64,000 bases of DNA, taken from NCBI GenBank assembly GCA_050251715.1, contig JBFWMG010000016.1:1-64000 (forward strand), in the 5' to 3' direction. A program made the position numbers and the translations under genes. Position 1 is the first letter of the stretch. Each line of letters opens with the position of its first letter. The notes beneath the pieces were generated by a model, which had not been told where the DNA came from, did not search any database, and saw nothing but the letters and a program-made list of their open reading frames with translations. Positions 52,115 to 60,703 of this stretch are shown here, piece after piece. The DNA comes from JBFWMG01 sp050251715 (GTDB lineage: Bacteria > Desulfobacterota > Desulfovibrionia > Desulfovibrionales > Desulfovibrionaceae).

Positions 52115-53518
52115 TTAATGCCGTGCGGCCCTGGATGCGCCCGAAAACATGCGCCGCAGGCGGAAATAGTTCTCATCCAGGCCCATGTTGCGCATATGCT
52201 CGTAGATCTCCGGGCTGACACCCTGGGCAAGGCGCAGTTGCAGGTAGATGAGGTCGTCCATGTCGTGCTCGCCCGTATACACGGGAGGCGGATCGACCGA
52301 ATGCCAATATTCGTCGCCGATGATGCCCTGGCGGCGGGCGTTCTCGTACTGCACCGTGCCGGGCAGAAGCGTGGTCAGGCCCATGATCGGCGCGGTGGCG
52401 GGCTGTATGTCGCGTATGAGCTGGACGGTCTCGTCGATGGTCTCCACGGTTTCGCCGGGGTTGCCCACCATGAGGAAGCAGCACGGCTCCAGGCCCGCCG
52501 CATGCGTCAGGCGGAAGGCCTCTCGCACCTGCGCCACGGTGAACCCCTTGTTGATCGATTGCAGGATGCGCGGGCTGCCGGATTCCACACCGTAATAGAC
52601 CCGGTAGCACCCCGCCTTGCGCATCCAGCGCAGCATCTCGCCCGTCACGCAATCGACCCGCGTTTCCGCCATCCACACCATATCCAACCTGCGCTCCAGC
52701 ATGGCCTTGCAGATGGCGATGGCCCGTGCGGGCTTCAGCGCGAACAGGTCGTCGGAAAAATACACGTGGCGCACGCCCCGCGTGTCGCGCAGCAGTTCCA
52801 ATTCGTCCACCACGTTTTCCGGCGAGCGGAAGGCCCACTTGCCGTTGAACAGCCGGTTGACCGAACAGAAATGGCAGTGAAAGGGACACCCGCGCGAGGT
52901 CATGACGTGCGTGCCCGTCAGATCCATATATTCTCTGGGAATTTCAGGAGATTTATATTCGGCCAAGGAAAACGTGTCATAGGCGGGAAAAGGCAGGCCG
53001 TCCAGATTGTCCATGATCGGGCGTGGCGGCGTGTACAGGACGCGGCCATCCCGCATGAAGGCGATACCGTGCACGGTGCTCAAGTCCTGCTTGCGGGCCA
53101 GGCAATCCGCCAACGCCACGATGGTGATCTCCCCCTGGCCCCGCACCACCACGTCCACGGCGGGATGGTTGAGCATGTGCTCCGGGAACAGCGTGGCGTG
53201 CGGTCCGCCCATGACCACAAAGGCATTGGGCGCCACCCGCCGCGCCAGGGCCGCCACCCGCAGGGCGTTGGCCCGGCCAAAGGTGAAACAGCTGATCCCC
53301 ACGATGTCGGGCGCACGATGCGCGATGAGTTCGGCAATGTCATGCCATTCCCAGTCGTGCAGATCGTACGGTTCCGCCGCGTGGCCGCTGGCGCGCAACG
53401 AACTGGCCAGATAGGCGATGCCGAGCGGCACCCAGGTCTTGGGCGGCAGCAAATCCGGCTCGAAGGTGGCGGGATTCATGAGCCGCATGGCGGGTGGGTT
53501 GAGAAGCAGTACGTTCAT
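52115..53518 (-). CDS. Radical SAM protein with N-terminal B12-binding domain (BchE-like)
   Basis: A 467-residue protein. Residues 1-150 form a cobalamin-binding-type Rossmann domain (NVLLLNPPAM, DIVGISCFTF, VVMGGPHATLFPEH). The radical SAM cluster is SRGCPFHCHFCSVNR near residue 210, followed by YFSDDLFAL and YYGVESGSPRILQSINKG. The ATG at 53518 has GAGG just upstream; frame further upstream is non-family. It lies 109 bases downstream of the AOR gene on the same strand. Such proteins perform methylations or ring rearrangements; the substrate is unknown. Confidence 0.87.
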   Translation of the reverse strand: MNVLLLNPPAMRLMNPATFEPDLLPPKTWVPLGIAYLASSLRASGHAAEPYDLHDWEWHDIAELIAHRAPDIVGISCFTFGRANALRVAALARRVAPNAFVVMGGPHATLFPEHMLNHPAVDVVVRGQGEITIVALADCLARKQDLSTVHGIAFMRDGRVLYTPPRPIMDNLDGLPFPAYDTFSLAEYKSPEIPREYMDLTGTHVMTSRGCPFHCHFCSVNRLFNGKWAFRSPENVVDELELLRDTRGVRHVYFSDDLFALKPARAIAICKAMLERRLDMVWMAETRVDCVTGEMLRWMRKAGCYRVYYGVESGSPRILQSINKGFTVAQVREAFRLTHAAGLEPCCFLMVGNPGETVETIDETVQLIRDIQPATAPIMGLTTLLPGTVQYENARRQGIIGDEYWHSVDPPPVYTGEHDMDDLIYLQLRLAQGVSPEIYEHMRNMGLDENYFRLRRMFSGASRAARH

Positions 53519-53627
53519 ACGTCCTCGCTGGTCATGTCTGTGTTGCGAGATGCCCGCCGCCCCGGAGGTGTAGGTGGGCGGCGGGCTCACAACCCTTGTG
53601 GATGGAGGTGCACAAGGAATTTTATGG

Positions 53628-55772
53628 TTACGCCGGCAGCTTGAACGCCTTGGCCTCGAACGTCGCCAGGACATCGGCCATGCCCAGCTTCTTCAACGTG
53701 GCGCGCTTGGGCAGGCCGGTTTCCACGTCCCAACCCATCATCTTGTAGTACTCGGTCTTTGTGTCTTCAAAGTGCTCCCGCACCAGTGGCGGGTGCGGCG
53801 GTTCCGCCGGGGGGAACGAAGGCAACAGGCGCGTTTCGACCGGGGCGAAGAAATGCTCCGGCAACTGGTCGTGCTCCTTGCGCAGGTTCACGAACTTGCC
53901 GTCGTTCCATTCCATGGCGGTCAGGAGCCGGTGCATGATCCATATCCTGGCGGCACGGTCGTTCAGCGCTTCCTGGGTCATCTTTTCGCCGGTCACCAGC
54001 TCGAACAGCTTGTATTCCACGGACACGTCGCCGGTGTAGTCCCGGTCCTCGCGGCCGCTGGTCATGATGGGGAACACCCAGTCGCAGACCGTGATGCTGT
54101 CCTTGATGCAGCCACGGTAGTGGATGAACTGGCAGAGGTAGGCGTTGGCCAGGGCGGACTTGTGTCCGTTCCAGGTCGCGGGCACGTCGCGCTCGCGGTG
54201 CAGGTCGTTCAACCCGTTCACCGCTATGTCCTTGCCCCAATGGGCCGTGGCCACGGGCAAGGCCTGCTCGAAGGTCAGGCCGGTCCATTCCAGGAGATTG
54301 GTCATGGCGTGGCGGTTGGGATCCCTGTTTTCCACGGCGAAGTTGACCGCCCAGTAGTAGCCGAAGGTTCTGGGGTCGTAGTGCGCGGACATGCCCCAGC
54401 CGCCGTTGCCGCCCACAACGCCGCCCATGATGCCTTCCATGTTCTCGAAGGCCATGACGCGCTCGGCGGCCAGCTTCATGCCCCGCTTCTTGAACTCCCC
54501 GGCGATGATGTCCATGGCGCGGCGGAAGCCCTCGGCCAGGCTGTCACCCAGGAAGCTCTGGCGGAAGGCGATCATGCGCATCAACGTTTCCAGGCCTTCC
54601 TCGCCCATGTCGCCCTTGGGAGGATAATGGCCCTTTTCCAAACCCTTGTAGAGCTCGGGGGTCACAAGGCGCATGTCGAGCAGGTGCTGCAACAGGTTCT
54701 TGCCGTCCACTATCTCGTCCTGCAGGTGCCAGACGAACTGGATCATGGGGAACATCTCAAAGGTGTCCACGCCCAGTTGGTTGGCCAGCTGGTTGGCCAG
54801 ATAGGTGGCCTTGTCGCGGTTGCCGAGCCAGGAATAGAACCACTGGGTGCAGCTGACCGCGCCGCCGCCCATGCCGGGCACGTTCATGTAGGAGTAGCAG
54901 CCCTGCGGGCACGAATAGCAGGATTGCGACTTGATGTGGTATTCGTTCAGCCAGGGTGCGCAGCTCTTGGTCTGGTCAAAGCGCAGCGCCTGCTGGTTGA
55001 TGTTCTTGGGATCGATGTGCTTTTCCGTCCAGCTCAGGGGGCCGGAGGACAGCGGCGTGGCGCCCAGGGGCGCGGGCTGGAACTCGCGCACGCTCTTGAC
55101 GTACTTGACCAGACCCTTCTTGTCCGCCACCTTCACGCCCTTGGTGCCGCGCACCGCGATGGCCTTGAGGTTCTTGGAGCCCATGACCGCGCCGAAACCA
55201 CCCTGGCCCGCGGCGTTGCCGATGCGGTGGATGATGGGCGCGATGCGCACGCGGCGCTCGCCCGAGGGGCCGATGATCGCGATCTGGACCTTCTCGTCGT
55301 CCAGGCGCTTCTTGATCAGATCCTGGGCGGCAAAGGTATCGCGGCCCCAGACGAACGCGGCGTCCTCGATGGTGGCGGTGTCGTTGTTGATGTTGATGTA
55401 CACCGGCTTGGATGCCTTGCCCTGGACGATGACCGCGTCATAGCCCGCCAATTTGAGCTCCGCGCCCCAATAGCCGCCAAAACCGCTGCGGCTGACCAGC
55501 GGATGCTTGGCGCCGGGCGCGTAGACGTGCGGCGAAATGGAGATGACCTCGGAACGGCCGGTGGAGGGAGCCAACGTGCCCGTCAGCGGCCCCGTGGCAA
55601 AGATGATGCGGTTTTCCGCGCTAAAGGGATCCGCCGTGGGCGCCTCGTCAAAGATGACCTTGTAGCCGATGCCGATGCCGCCCGTATAATCGATGTACTT
55701 CTCCGTCTTTTCCTTCGTAATGGTATTGTTGTCCAGATTCACTCGCAATATTGTTCCAGCCCATCCATTCAT
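53628..55772 (-). CDS. aor: Tungsten-type aldehyde:ferredoxin oxidoreductase family enzyme
   Basis: A 714-residue member of the AOR family, which binds a bis-pterin tungsten cofactor. The N-terminal domain has RVNLDNNTITKE, GGIGIGYKVI, ATGPLTGTLAPSTGR and SRSGFGGYWGAELKLAGYDA. The [4Fe-4S] site is CYSCPQGC (Cys285, 288, 292), with IGNAAGQGGFGAVMGSKNLK nearby. AAAGGAG precedes the ATG at 55772. It is somewhat longer than archaeal AOR (~605), so a specialised or BamB-like subgroup is possible. There is no signal peptide, yet its partner ferredoxin has one, so the pair may be co-exported. A kinase/NtrC pair and an alcohol dehydrogenase face it. Confidence 0.88.
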   Translation of the reverse strand: MNGWAGTILRVNLDNNTITKEKTEKYIDYTGGIGIGYKVIFDEAPTADPFSAENRIIFATGPLTGTLAPSTGRSEVISISPHVYAPGAKHPLVSRSGFGGYWGAELKLAGYDAVIVQGKASKPVYININNDTATIEDAAFVWGRDTFAAQDLIKKRLDDEKVQIAIIGPSGERRVRIAPIIHRIGNAAGQGGFGAVMGSKNLKAIAVRGTKGVKVADKKGLVKYVKSVREFQPAPLGATPLSSGPLSWTEKHIDPKNINQQALRFDQTKSCAPWLNEYHIKSQSCYSCPQGCYSYMNVPGMGGGAVSCTQWFYSWLGNRDKATYLANQLANQLGVDTFEMFPMIQFVWHLQDEIVDGKNLLQHLLDMRLVTPELYKGLEKGHYPPKGDMGEEGLETLMRMIAFRQSFLGDSLAEGFRRAMDIIAGEFKKRGMKLAAERVMAFENMEGIMGGVVGGNGGWGMSAHYDPRTFGYYWAVNFAVENRDPNRHAMTNLLEWTGLTFEQALPVATAHWGKDIAVNGLNDLHRERDVPATWNGHKSALANAYLCQFIHYRGCIKDSITVCDWVFPIMTSGREDRDYTGDVSVEYKLFELVTGEKMTQEALNDRAARIWIMHRLLTAMEWNDGKFVNLRKEHDQLPEHFFAPVETRLLPSFPPAEPPHPPLVREHFEDTKTEYYKMMGWDVETGLPKRATLKKLGMADVLATFEAKAFKLPA

Positions 55773-55795
55773 GGCTTCACTCCTTTGGGGTGATG

Positions 55796-56449
55796 TTATC
55801 GCAATTGTACGAACTTGATCGCATTGGCGGGGCAGTACTTGACGCACTGCGGATCACCGCCGCACAGATCGCACTTGGAATACTTTTCCGCTTCCTCGTT
55901 GCGCACGATCATGTCCCACGGGCATGCCGCGTAGCATTCGCCGCACCCCTGGCATTTGGCGGGGTCGATGATCCGCGCACCCGTCTTCTCGTCCAGAATG
56001 AGGGCGTCCCATTCGCAGGCAAGATAGCAGTCCGCCATGTTGCACTGCCGGCAGGTGTTGGGCATGACCGCCAGCATGGCCAAGGAATGCAGCGGGTCAT
56101 AGGTGGTGTTGATGCGGCTCAGGGACGGTTGGCACACGCCGTCGTGTCCCAGCGAGCACACGATTTCACACGTCCTGCACCCAACGCAGGTGGTGGGGTC
56201 GGTCACGAGCCACGCCCGGGAGTTGGGCAGCTGGTCCGGCGTGATGTTGCGGTTGTAGTGCTTGGGGTTGAAATTCTTGGGAGCGGCAAACGCCTTGGTC
56301 GAAACCAGTGCGCCCGCCGCGACCTGTACACCAAGCAATGTCAGCATCTTGCGCCGGGATATGCCACCTCCGCCCTTTTCGGGCATCTTTTCCGATGACA
56401 CATCAGGCAGACATTGCTCACGCGCTTCGTGCAGAGTATTCTTGCTCAC
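55796..56449 (-). CDS. Tat-exported four-cluster ferredoxin, partner of the AOR
   Basis: A 217-residue protein starting at GTG 56449 with AGGAG six bases upstream. After ~30 residues comes a Tat signal, ISRRKMLTLLGVQVAAGALV with STKAFA as cleavage region. Four [4Fe-4S] motifs follow: CVGCRTCEIVC, CRQCNMADCYLAC, CQGCGECYAACP and CDLCGGDPQCVKYCP. It is an HybA/DmsB-like electron carrier. It precedes the AOR by 23 bases and is the first gene after a strong sigma54-type promoter. Confidence 0.88.
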   Translation of the reverse strand: MSKNTLHEAREQCLPDVSSEKMPEKGGGGISRRKMLTLLGVQVAAGALVSTKAFAAPKNFNPKHYNRNITPDQLPNSRAWLVTDPTTCVGCRTCEIVCSLGHDGVCQPSLSRINTTYDPLHSLAMLAVMPNTCRQCNMADCYLACEWDALILDEKTGARIIDPAKCQGCGECYAACPWDMIVRNEEAEKYSKCDLCGGDPQCVKYCPANAIKFVQLR

Positions 56450-56503
56450 TGTCGTCTCCTTTGCTTGTACGGGGCGGTTGTCGTCATGTGACGCAGCGAC
56501 AAT

Positions 56504-56520
56504 GGCAAGACAGGTGCCAA
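56504..56520 (-). promoter_or_regulatory. Sigma54 promoter of the ferredoxin-AOR operon
   Basis: On the minus strand TTGGCACCTGTCTTGCC matches the -24/-12 consensus (TGGCAC-N5-TTGC) with GG-N10-GC spacing. Transcription would start near 56493, ~44 bases before the ferredoxin GTG. A sigma54-activator gene lies 3 kb away at 59304. Confidence 0.82.
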
Positions 56521-56888
56521 GGTGAGGCCCGGATGCGGCCACACGCGGCCCAGGCGGCGGCGGCATTCAGACAACATATTGGTTCCTCTGCTTTATTTTT
56601 TTACGACACCGGGACCATTCTCCCTGTTTTTCCGGCCTCAGGGCAGGCATGCGCCCCCCCTGGCGCCGCCAGGGTATGGGTCAAGATGACTCATTCACCG
56701 CCTTTTCATGGGTCAAAAAGCCCTACCTTCCCCCGCGCGCGCGGCATGCCTCCCGCCGCGACGTGGACAGCGGCCATGCCCCTTTTCTCCCAACCCACCG
56801 AAAGCACAGCCATCCCGTCCCGCCTTGTTGCGCGCGGGGCACCTGCCGTGGGCCCAAACACACCACTATGGGCAATTTGGATCGATAA

Positions 56889-56918
56889 TTGTAAGACAAT
56901 GATGGATGTGGCATTGTC
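56889..56918 (+). promoter_or_regulatory. Nested inverted repeats upstream of adh
   Basis: ATTGT-AAG-ACAAT is followed by GACAATG (56895-56901) and its inverted copy CATTGTC (56912-56918), spaced 10 bases apart. They end 24 bases before the adh start. This is a plausible regulator site, but the protein is unknown. Confidence 0.4.
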
Positions 56919-56941
56919 ATGGATCAAAAGGGGAGCAGCGC

Positions 56942-58084
56942 ATGGATATTTTCAAATTTACGGTTCCGGAACTCATCTTTGGCCGGGAAAGCCTGCGGTA
57001 CGCGGGCATCTGCGCGCGGCGGCTGGGAGCCTCCAAACTCTTCGTGGTCACGGACGAGGGCGTTGTGCAGGCGGGCTGGATGGATGCGTTGAGCGAGGTG
57101 CTGCGCCAGGAAGGCCTGGAATACATCTTGTTCGACAACGTGGTCGCCAACCCACGCGATTACCAGGTGCACGAGGGCGCGGCGCTGTACCAGCGGGAGG
57201 GGGCCGACGTGGTGCTGGCCCTGGGCGGCGGCAGCCCCATGGATACGGCCAAGGGCGTGGCGCTGCTGGTCAGCAATGGCGGCAGAATACAGGATTATGA
57301 AGGCGCCAACCAGGTGAAGCACCCGCTGCCGCCCATGGTCTTCATCCCCACCACCATGGGCAGCGAGTCCAACATCTCCCAATTCACGGTCATCACCGAC
57401 GTGGAACGGCATGTCAAAATGACCCTCATAAGCCGCACCCTCGTGCCCAACATCTCCATCACCGACCCCCTGCTGCTGCGCACGCTGACACGGGATCTGG
57501 TCATCGCGCCCATGTTCGACTCCCTGGCGCATGCGGTGGAATCCTACGTGTCGCCCATTGCCACGCCCTTCACCGAGATGCTCAGCCTCAAGGGGCTCGA
57601 CCTGCTCATCAAGCACATGCGCCCCGCCCTGGAAACGCTCAGCCTGGACGACCTTGAGCAGCTCGCCATAGCGGGCACCTCGTCGGGCATGGCCTTCACC
57701 AACGCCAGCGTGGGGCTGGGGCATGCCCTTGCCCATGCCCTGGGCGGCATGTACGATGTGGTGCACGGCATGGCCCACTCCCTGCTCCTGCCCCTGGTCA
57801 TGCGTTACAACATGCCTGTATGCCAAAAGAAAATGGCCACCATGGGCCGCATCATCATCGGCAAGGAGCTGCGTACCGACGAGGCCACGGCCCTGGCGGG
57901 CATCGAGGCGCTGGAACAATTGCGCGAGGAGATCGGCATCCCCTGCCGGCTGCGCGAGATTTTGCCGGACAAGACCCTGCTCCCGCAGGTGAGCCGCAAC
58001 GCGGTCAAGGACACCTGCCTGCTCACCAATCCCCGGCCCGCCACCTGGAAGAACATCCTGAACCTGTACTATGAGGCATGGTGA
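56942..58084 (+). CDS. adh: Iron-containing (type III) alcohol dehydrogenase
   Basis: A 380-residue cytoplasmic enzyme that interconverts alcohols and aldehydes with NAD(P). The nucleotide loop is LALGGGSPMDTAKGVALL and FIPTTMGSESNISQF follows. Metal ligands lie in FDSLAHAVESYVSP (Asp/His) and GLGHALAHALGGMYDVVHGM with AHSLLLPLVMRYN. AGGGGAG precedes the ATG at 56942. It is divergent from the AOR operon, so ethanol to acetaldehyde to acetate through Adh and AOR is a reasonable pathway. Its stop overlaps the next gene, a histidine kinase. Confidence 0.93.
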   Translation: MDIFKFTVPELIFGRESLRYAGICARRLGASKLFVVTDEGVVQAGWMDALSEVLRQEGLEYILFDNVVANPRDYQVHEGAALYQREGADVVLALGGGSPMDTAKGVALLVSNGGRIQDYEGANQVKHPLPPMVFIPTTMGSESNISQFTVITDVERHVKMTLISRTLVPNISITDPLLLRTLTRDLVIAPMFDSLAHAVESYVSPIATPFTEMLSLKGLDLLIKHMRPALETLSLDDLEQLAIAGTSSGMAFTNASVGLGHALAHALGGMYDVVHGMAHSLLLPLVMRYNMPVCQKKMATMGRIIIGKELRTDEATALAGIEALEQLREEIGIPCRLREILPDKTLLPQVSRNAVKDTCLLTNPRPATWKNILNLYYEAW

Positions 58085-59292
58085 TGCCCCACCCCACAAG
58101 CCTTGACGACATTATCGGCATAGAGTCCATCAAGCTGGGCTTCTTCAAGGAAGTGCAGCGGACCATCAGCGAACTGAAGGCCTCCAACGTGGAGTTGGAG
58201 CAAAAGCGCCAGGACGTGCAGGCCATCCTGAACGGCATCCCCGACGTCATGGCCGTCATCTCGCTCGATTTCCGCATCCTCACCGTGAACAACACCTTTT
58301 ACGAGGCCTACAACGCGCCCGACCCCCGCGGCCTGCCCTGCCACCTGGTCTTCAAGGGACAAAACGATCCCTGTTCCCCCTGCCCCCTGGTCATGGCCAA
58401 GGAGGGCGCCCACAAGGTCTGCCGCCACGTGCAGATCATGCACCTGGGCGGCGAAAACCGGCAGATCGAATGCACCGCCTCGCTCATGCGCGACGCCGAC
58501 GGCACGCCGAGCAAGGTGCTGCTGCTGCAACGCGACGTGACGCTGGAAAAGCAGTACCAGGCCAAATTCCTGCAAGCCGAACGCATGGCCACCATCGGCG
58601 TGCTGGCCGAAGGCGTGGCCCACGAGATCAACAACCCGCTCACCAGCATCATCGGCTTCGCCGAGGCCTTGACCCGCCGCCTGGGCAAACTGGCCACCTG
58701 CCTGCGCGGCGATGGCGACTGCCAGGAACAGCTGGCCAACTTTCAGGAATATCTGGAGATCATCCTCAAGGAATGCAACCGCTGCTCCGACATCGTGCAG
58801 AACATGCTGACCTTCGGCCATCGGGAAATCCGCACCTTTTCCATCGTCAGCCTCAACGACGTGGTGGGCAACTGCCTCAAACTGCTGCACCCGCGCCTGT
58901 CGCAGCTGCCCCCCGGCCTCATCCACCTGCGGCTTTCCGGGCAGGATCCCTGCGTGCTGGGGCATCCGGGCGAGCTCATGCAGGTGGTGCTCAACCTGGT
59001 GCTCAATGCGCTCTACGCGGTCAAGGAAGGGGGCGACATCACCATCCACACCGCCCTGGAGGAAAGCATGGTCACCCTCAAGGTCGTGGATACGGGCCAC
59101 GGCATTGCCGAGGACAGCCTGGACAAGCTGTTCGAACCGTTCTTCACGACCAAGCCCGCGGGCCAGGGCATCGGCATCGGCCTTTCCACCTGCTACAACA
59201 TCATCAAAAAACACGGCGGCGACATCACGGCGGAAAATGGGCAGCCGAATGGGGCCGTCTTTGAAATCATACTGCCCCATTTCGATGGCTAG
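58084..59292 (+). CDS. Cytoplasmic PAS histidine kinase
   Basis: A 402-residue kinase without membrane segments. A coiled-coil start (EVQRTISELKASNVELEQKR) leads to a PAS domain containing a Cys-rich insertion (HLVFKGQNDPCSPCPLVMAK), a pattern that may bind a redox cofactor. The phospho-acceptor region is VLAEGVAHEINNPLTSIIGF and the ATPase domain has VLNLVLNALYAV, DTGHGIAED and GIGIGLSTCYNIIKK. I chose the ATG at 58084 (GAGG 8 bases before), overlapping the adh stop; 58078 is an alternative. Its partner regulator follows after 11 bases. Confidence 0.9.
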   Translation: MPHPTSLDDIIGIESIKLGFFKEVQRTISELKASNVELEQKRQDVQAILNGIPDVMAVISLDFRILTVNNTFYEAYNAPDPRGLPCHLVFKGQNDPCSPCPLVMAKEGAHKVCRHVQIMHLGGENRQIECTASLMRDADGTPSKVLLLQRDVTLEKQYQAKFLQAERMATIGVLAEGVAHEINNPLTSIIGFAEALTRRLGKLATCLRGDGDCQEQLANFQEYLEIILKECNRCSDIVQNMLTFGHREIRTFSIVSLNDVVGNCLKLLHPRLSQLPPGLIHLRLSGQDPCVLGHPGELMQVVLNLVLNALYAVKEGGDITIHTALEESMVTLKVVDTGHGIAEDSLDKLFEPFFTTKPAGQGIGIGLSTCYNIIKKHGGDITAENGQPNGAVFEIILPHFDG

Positions 59293-59303
59293 CGAGGCAT
59301 GCC

Positions 59304-60689
59304 ATGTGTGCATCGGACATCATCCAGATCCTCGTCGTTGACGACGAACCCTCCATCTGCAAGCTGGCGCAAAAGGAGCTGGCCACGCCCAACCGCCAGA
59401 TCACCACGGCCGGCACGGCGGCCCTGGCGCTCAAGCTCACGGCGCAGCGGAATTTCGATGTCATCGTGCTGGATGTCCGGCTCCCCGACGGCAACGGCCT
59501 CACCCTGCTCGAACGCTTCCGGGACACCCTGCCGGACGTAGAAGTCATCATGATTACGGGATATTCAGAAGTGGCAAGCGCTGTCGAAGCCATGAAAATG
59601 GGCGCCTACGACTATATCACCAAACCCTTTTCGCTCGACAGGATAAACCTTGTCATCGACCGGGCCTACCAGCGCACCGTGCTGCAAAAGGAACTGCGCG
59701 CCCTGCGCACAAGCAAGAACGGCAAGTCGCAGATAAAACTCATCGGTTCCTCAGAAGCCTTACGGCACATAGGCTTTCTCATCGACAAGGTCGCGCCCAC
59801 GGACACGCCCGTGCTCATCACCGGGGAAAGCGGCGTGGGCAAGGACGTGGTCGTCCACGAACTGCACCGCCGGAGCCTGCGCGCCCAAAAACCCATGATC
59901 GTCAAGAACTGCGGGGCGTTCAACAAGGATCTGCTGCGCAGCGAACTGTTCGGCTACCGCAAGGGCGCGTTCACGGGCGCGGTGGATTCCAACGAAGGCC
60001 TGCTCGCCCTGGCCAACAACGGCTCCCTGTTTTTCGACGAGGTGGGCGAACTCTCCCTTGAGGTGCAGTCCATGCTGCTGCGCCTGCTGGAATCCCACAG
60101 ATACCGGCGTGTGGGCGAAAAGGAAGAGCGCAGCGCGGACATCCGGTTCTTTTTCGCCACCAACCGCGACCTGTGCAAGGAGGTGGAGGCGGGCCGCTTC
60201 CACGAGGCGCTCTACCACCGGCTCAACGTCTTCCGCATCGACATCCCCCCCCTGCGCGAGCGCAAGGAGGACATCCCCGCGCTCATGGAGCACTTTCTCA
60301 GCCATTTGTACCTGGACAGGCCGCCCTACAAGGTGTCCCCCGAGGCCATGCGGTGCCTGATATCCTACCACTGGCCAGGCAACGTGCGCGAGTTGCGCAA
60401 CGTGATTGAGCGCGGCATCATCCTCTCGGAAAACGACCTGATAACCTTGCGCTCGCTCCCTGTGGACATCACCAAATGCCTGAATGATTCGGAGAGCTGC
60501 AACCCGTTCCCCACGATTGACGAGCAGGAAAGAACACTCATCCTGCGCGTGCTTGAGCACGTGGACAACAACAGGACAAAAGCCGCCGAGATGTTGGGCA
60601 TAGGCCGCAAGACGCTGTATCGAAAGATCAAGGACTACGGCCTGGAAGGCCTGACCCCCCCCAGCACGACGCCCCATACGCAGGACTAG
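59304..60689 (+). CDS. NtrC-family sigma54-dependent response regulator
   Basis: A 461-residue activator. The receiver has VDDEPSICKLAQ, the phospho-acceptor in IVLDVRLPDGNG, and TKPFSLDRI. The AAA+ domain has Walker A GESGVGKDVVVHE, the sigma54 contact loop GAFTGAVDSNEG, Walker B GSLFFDEVGELS and the arginine region FRIDIPPLRERKEDIPAL. The C-terminal Fis-type helix-turn-helix is TKAAEMLGIGRKTLYRKIKD. It is cognate to the kinase upstream and is the natural activator of the sigma54 promoter at 56504-56520. Confidence 0.94.
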   Translation: MCASDIIQILVVDDEPSICKLAQKELATPNRQITTAGTAALALKLTAQRNFDVIVLDVRLPDGNGLTLLERFRDTLPDVEVIMITGYSEVASAVEAMKMGAYDYITKPFSLDRINLVIDRAYQRTVLQKELRALRTSKNGKSQIKLIGSSEALRHIGFLIDKVAPTDTPVLITGESGVGKDVVVHELHRRSLRAQKPMIVKNCGAFNKDLLRSELFGYRKGAFTGAVDSNEGLLALANNGSLFFDEVGELSLEVQSMLLRLLESHRYRRVGEKEERSADIRFFFATNRDLCKEVEAGRFHEALYHRLNVFRIDIPPLRERKEDIPALMEHFLSHLYLDRPPYKVSPEAMRCLISYHWPGNVRELRNVIERGIILSENDLITLRSLPVDITKCLNDSESCNPFPTIDEQERTLILRVLEHVDNNRTKAAEMLGIGRKTLYRKIKDYGLEGLTPPSTTPHTQD

Positions 60690-60703
60690 GCCTGGCGCTT
60701 CCC

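Larger units (their letters stand above)
56450..56941. other. Divergent control region, ferredoxin-AOR and adh
   Basis: 492 non-coding bases between two divergent operons. The left part holds the sigma54 promoter. The middle has ATGGGTCAA-type repeats (near 56678, 56709 and, as ATGGATCAA, 56920). The right part has ATTGT/ACAAT and GACAATG/CATTGTC inverted repeats before adh. These are candidate enhancer or operator sites. Confidence 0.5.

Noticed and set aside
53628..55772. BamB subunit of a class II benzoyl-CoA reductase
   Set aside because: No other bam genes are present and the ferredoxin partner is Tat-exported; the AOR-family label is safer, although subgroup assignment is open.
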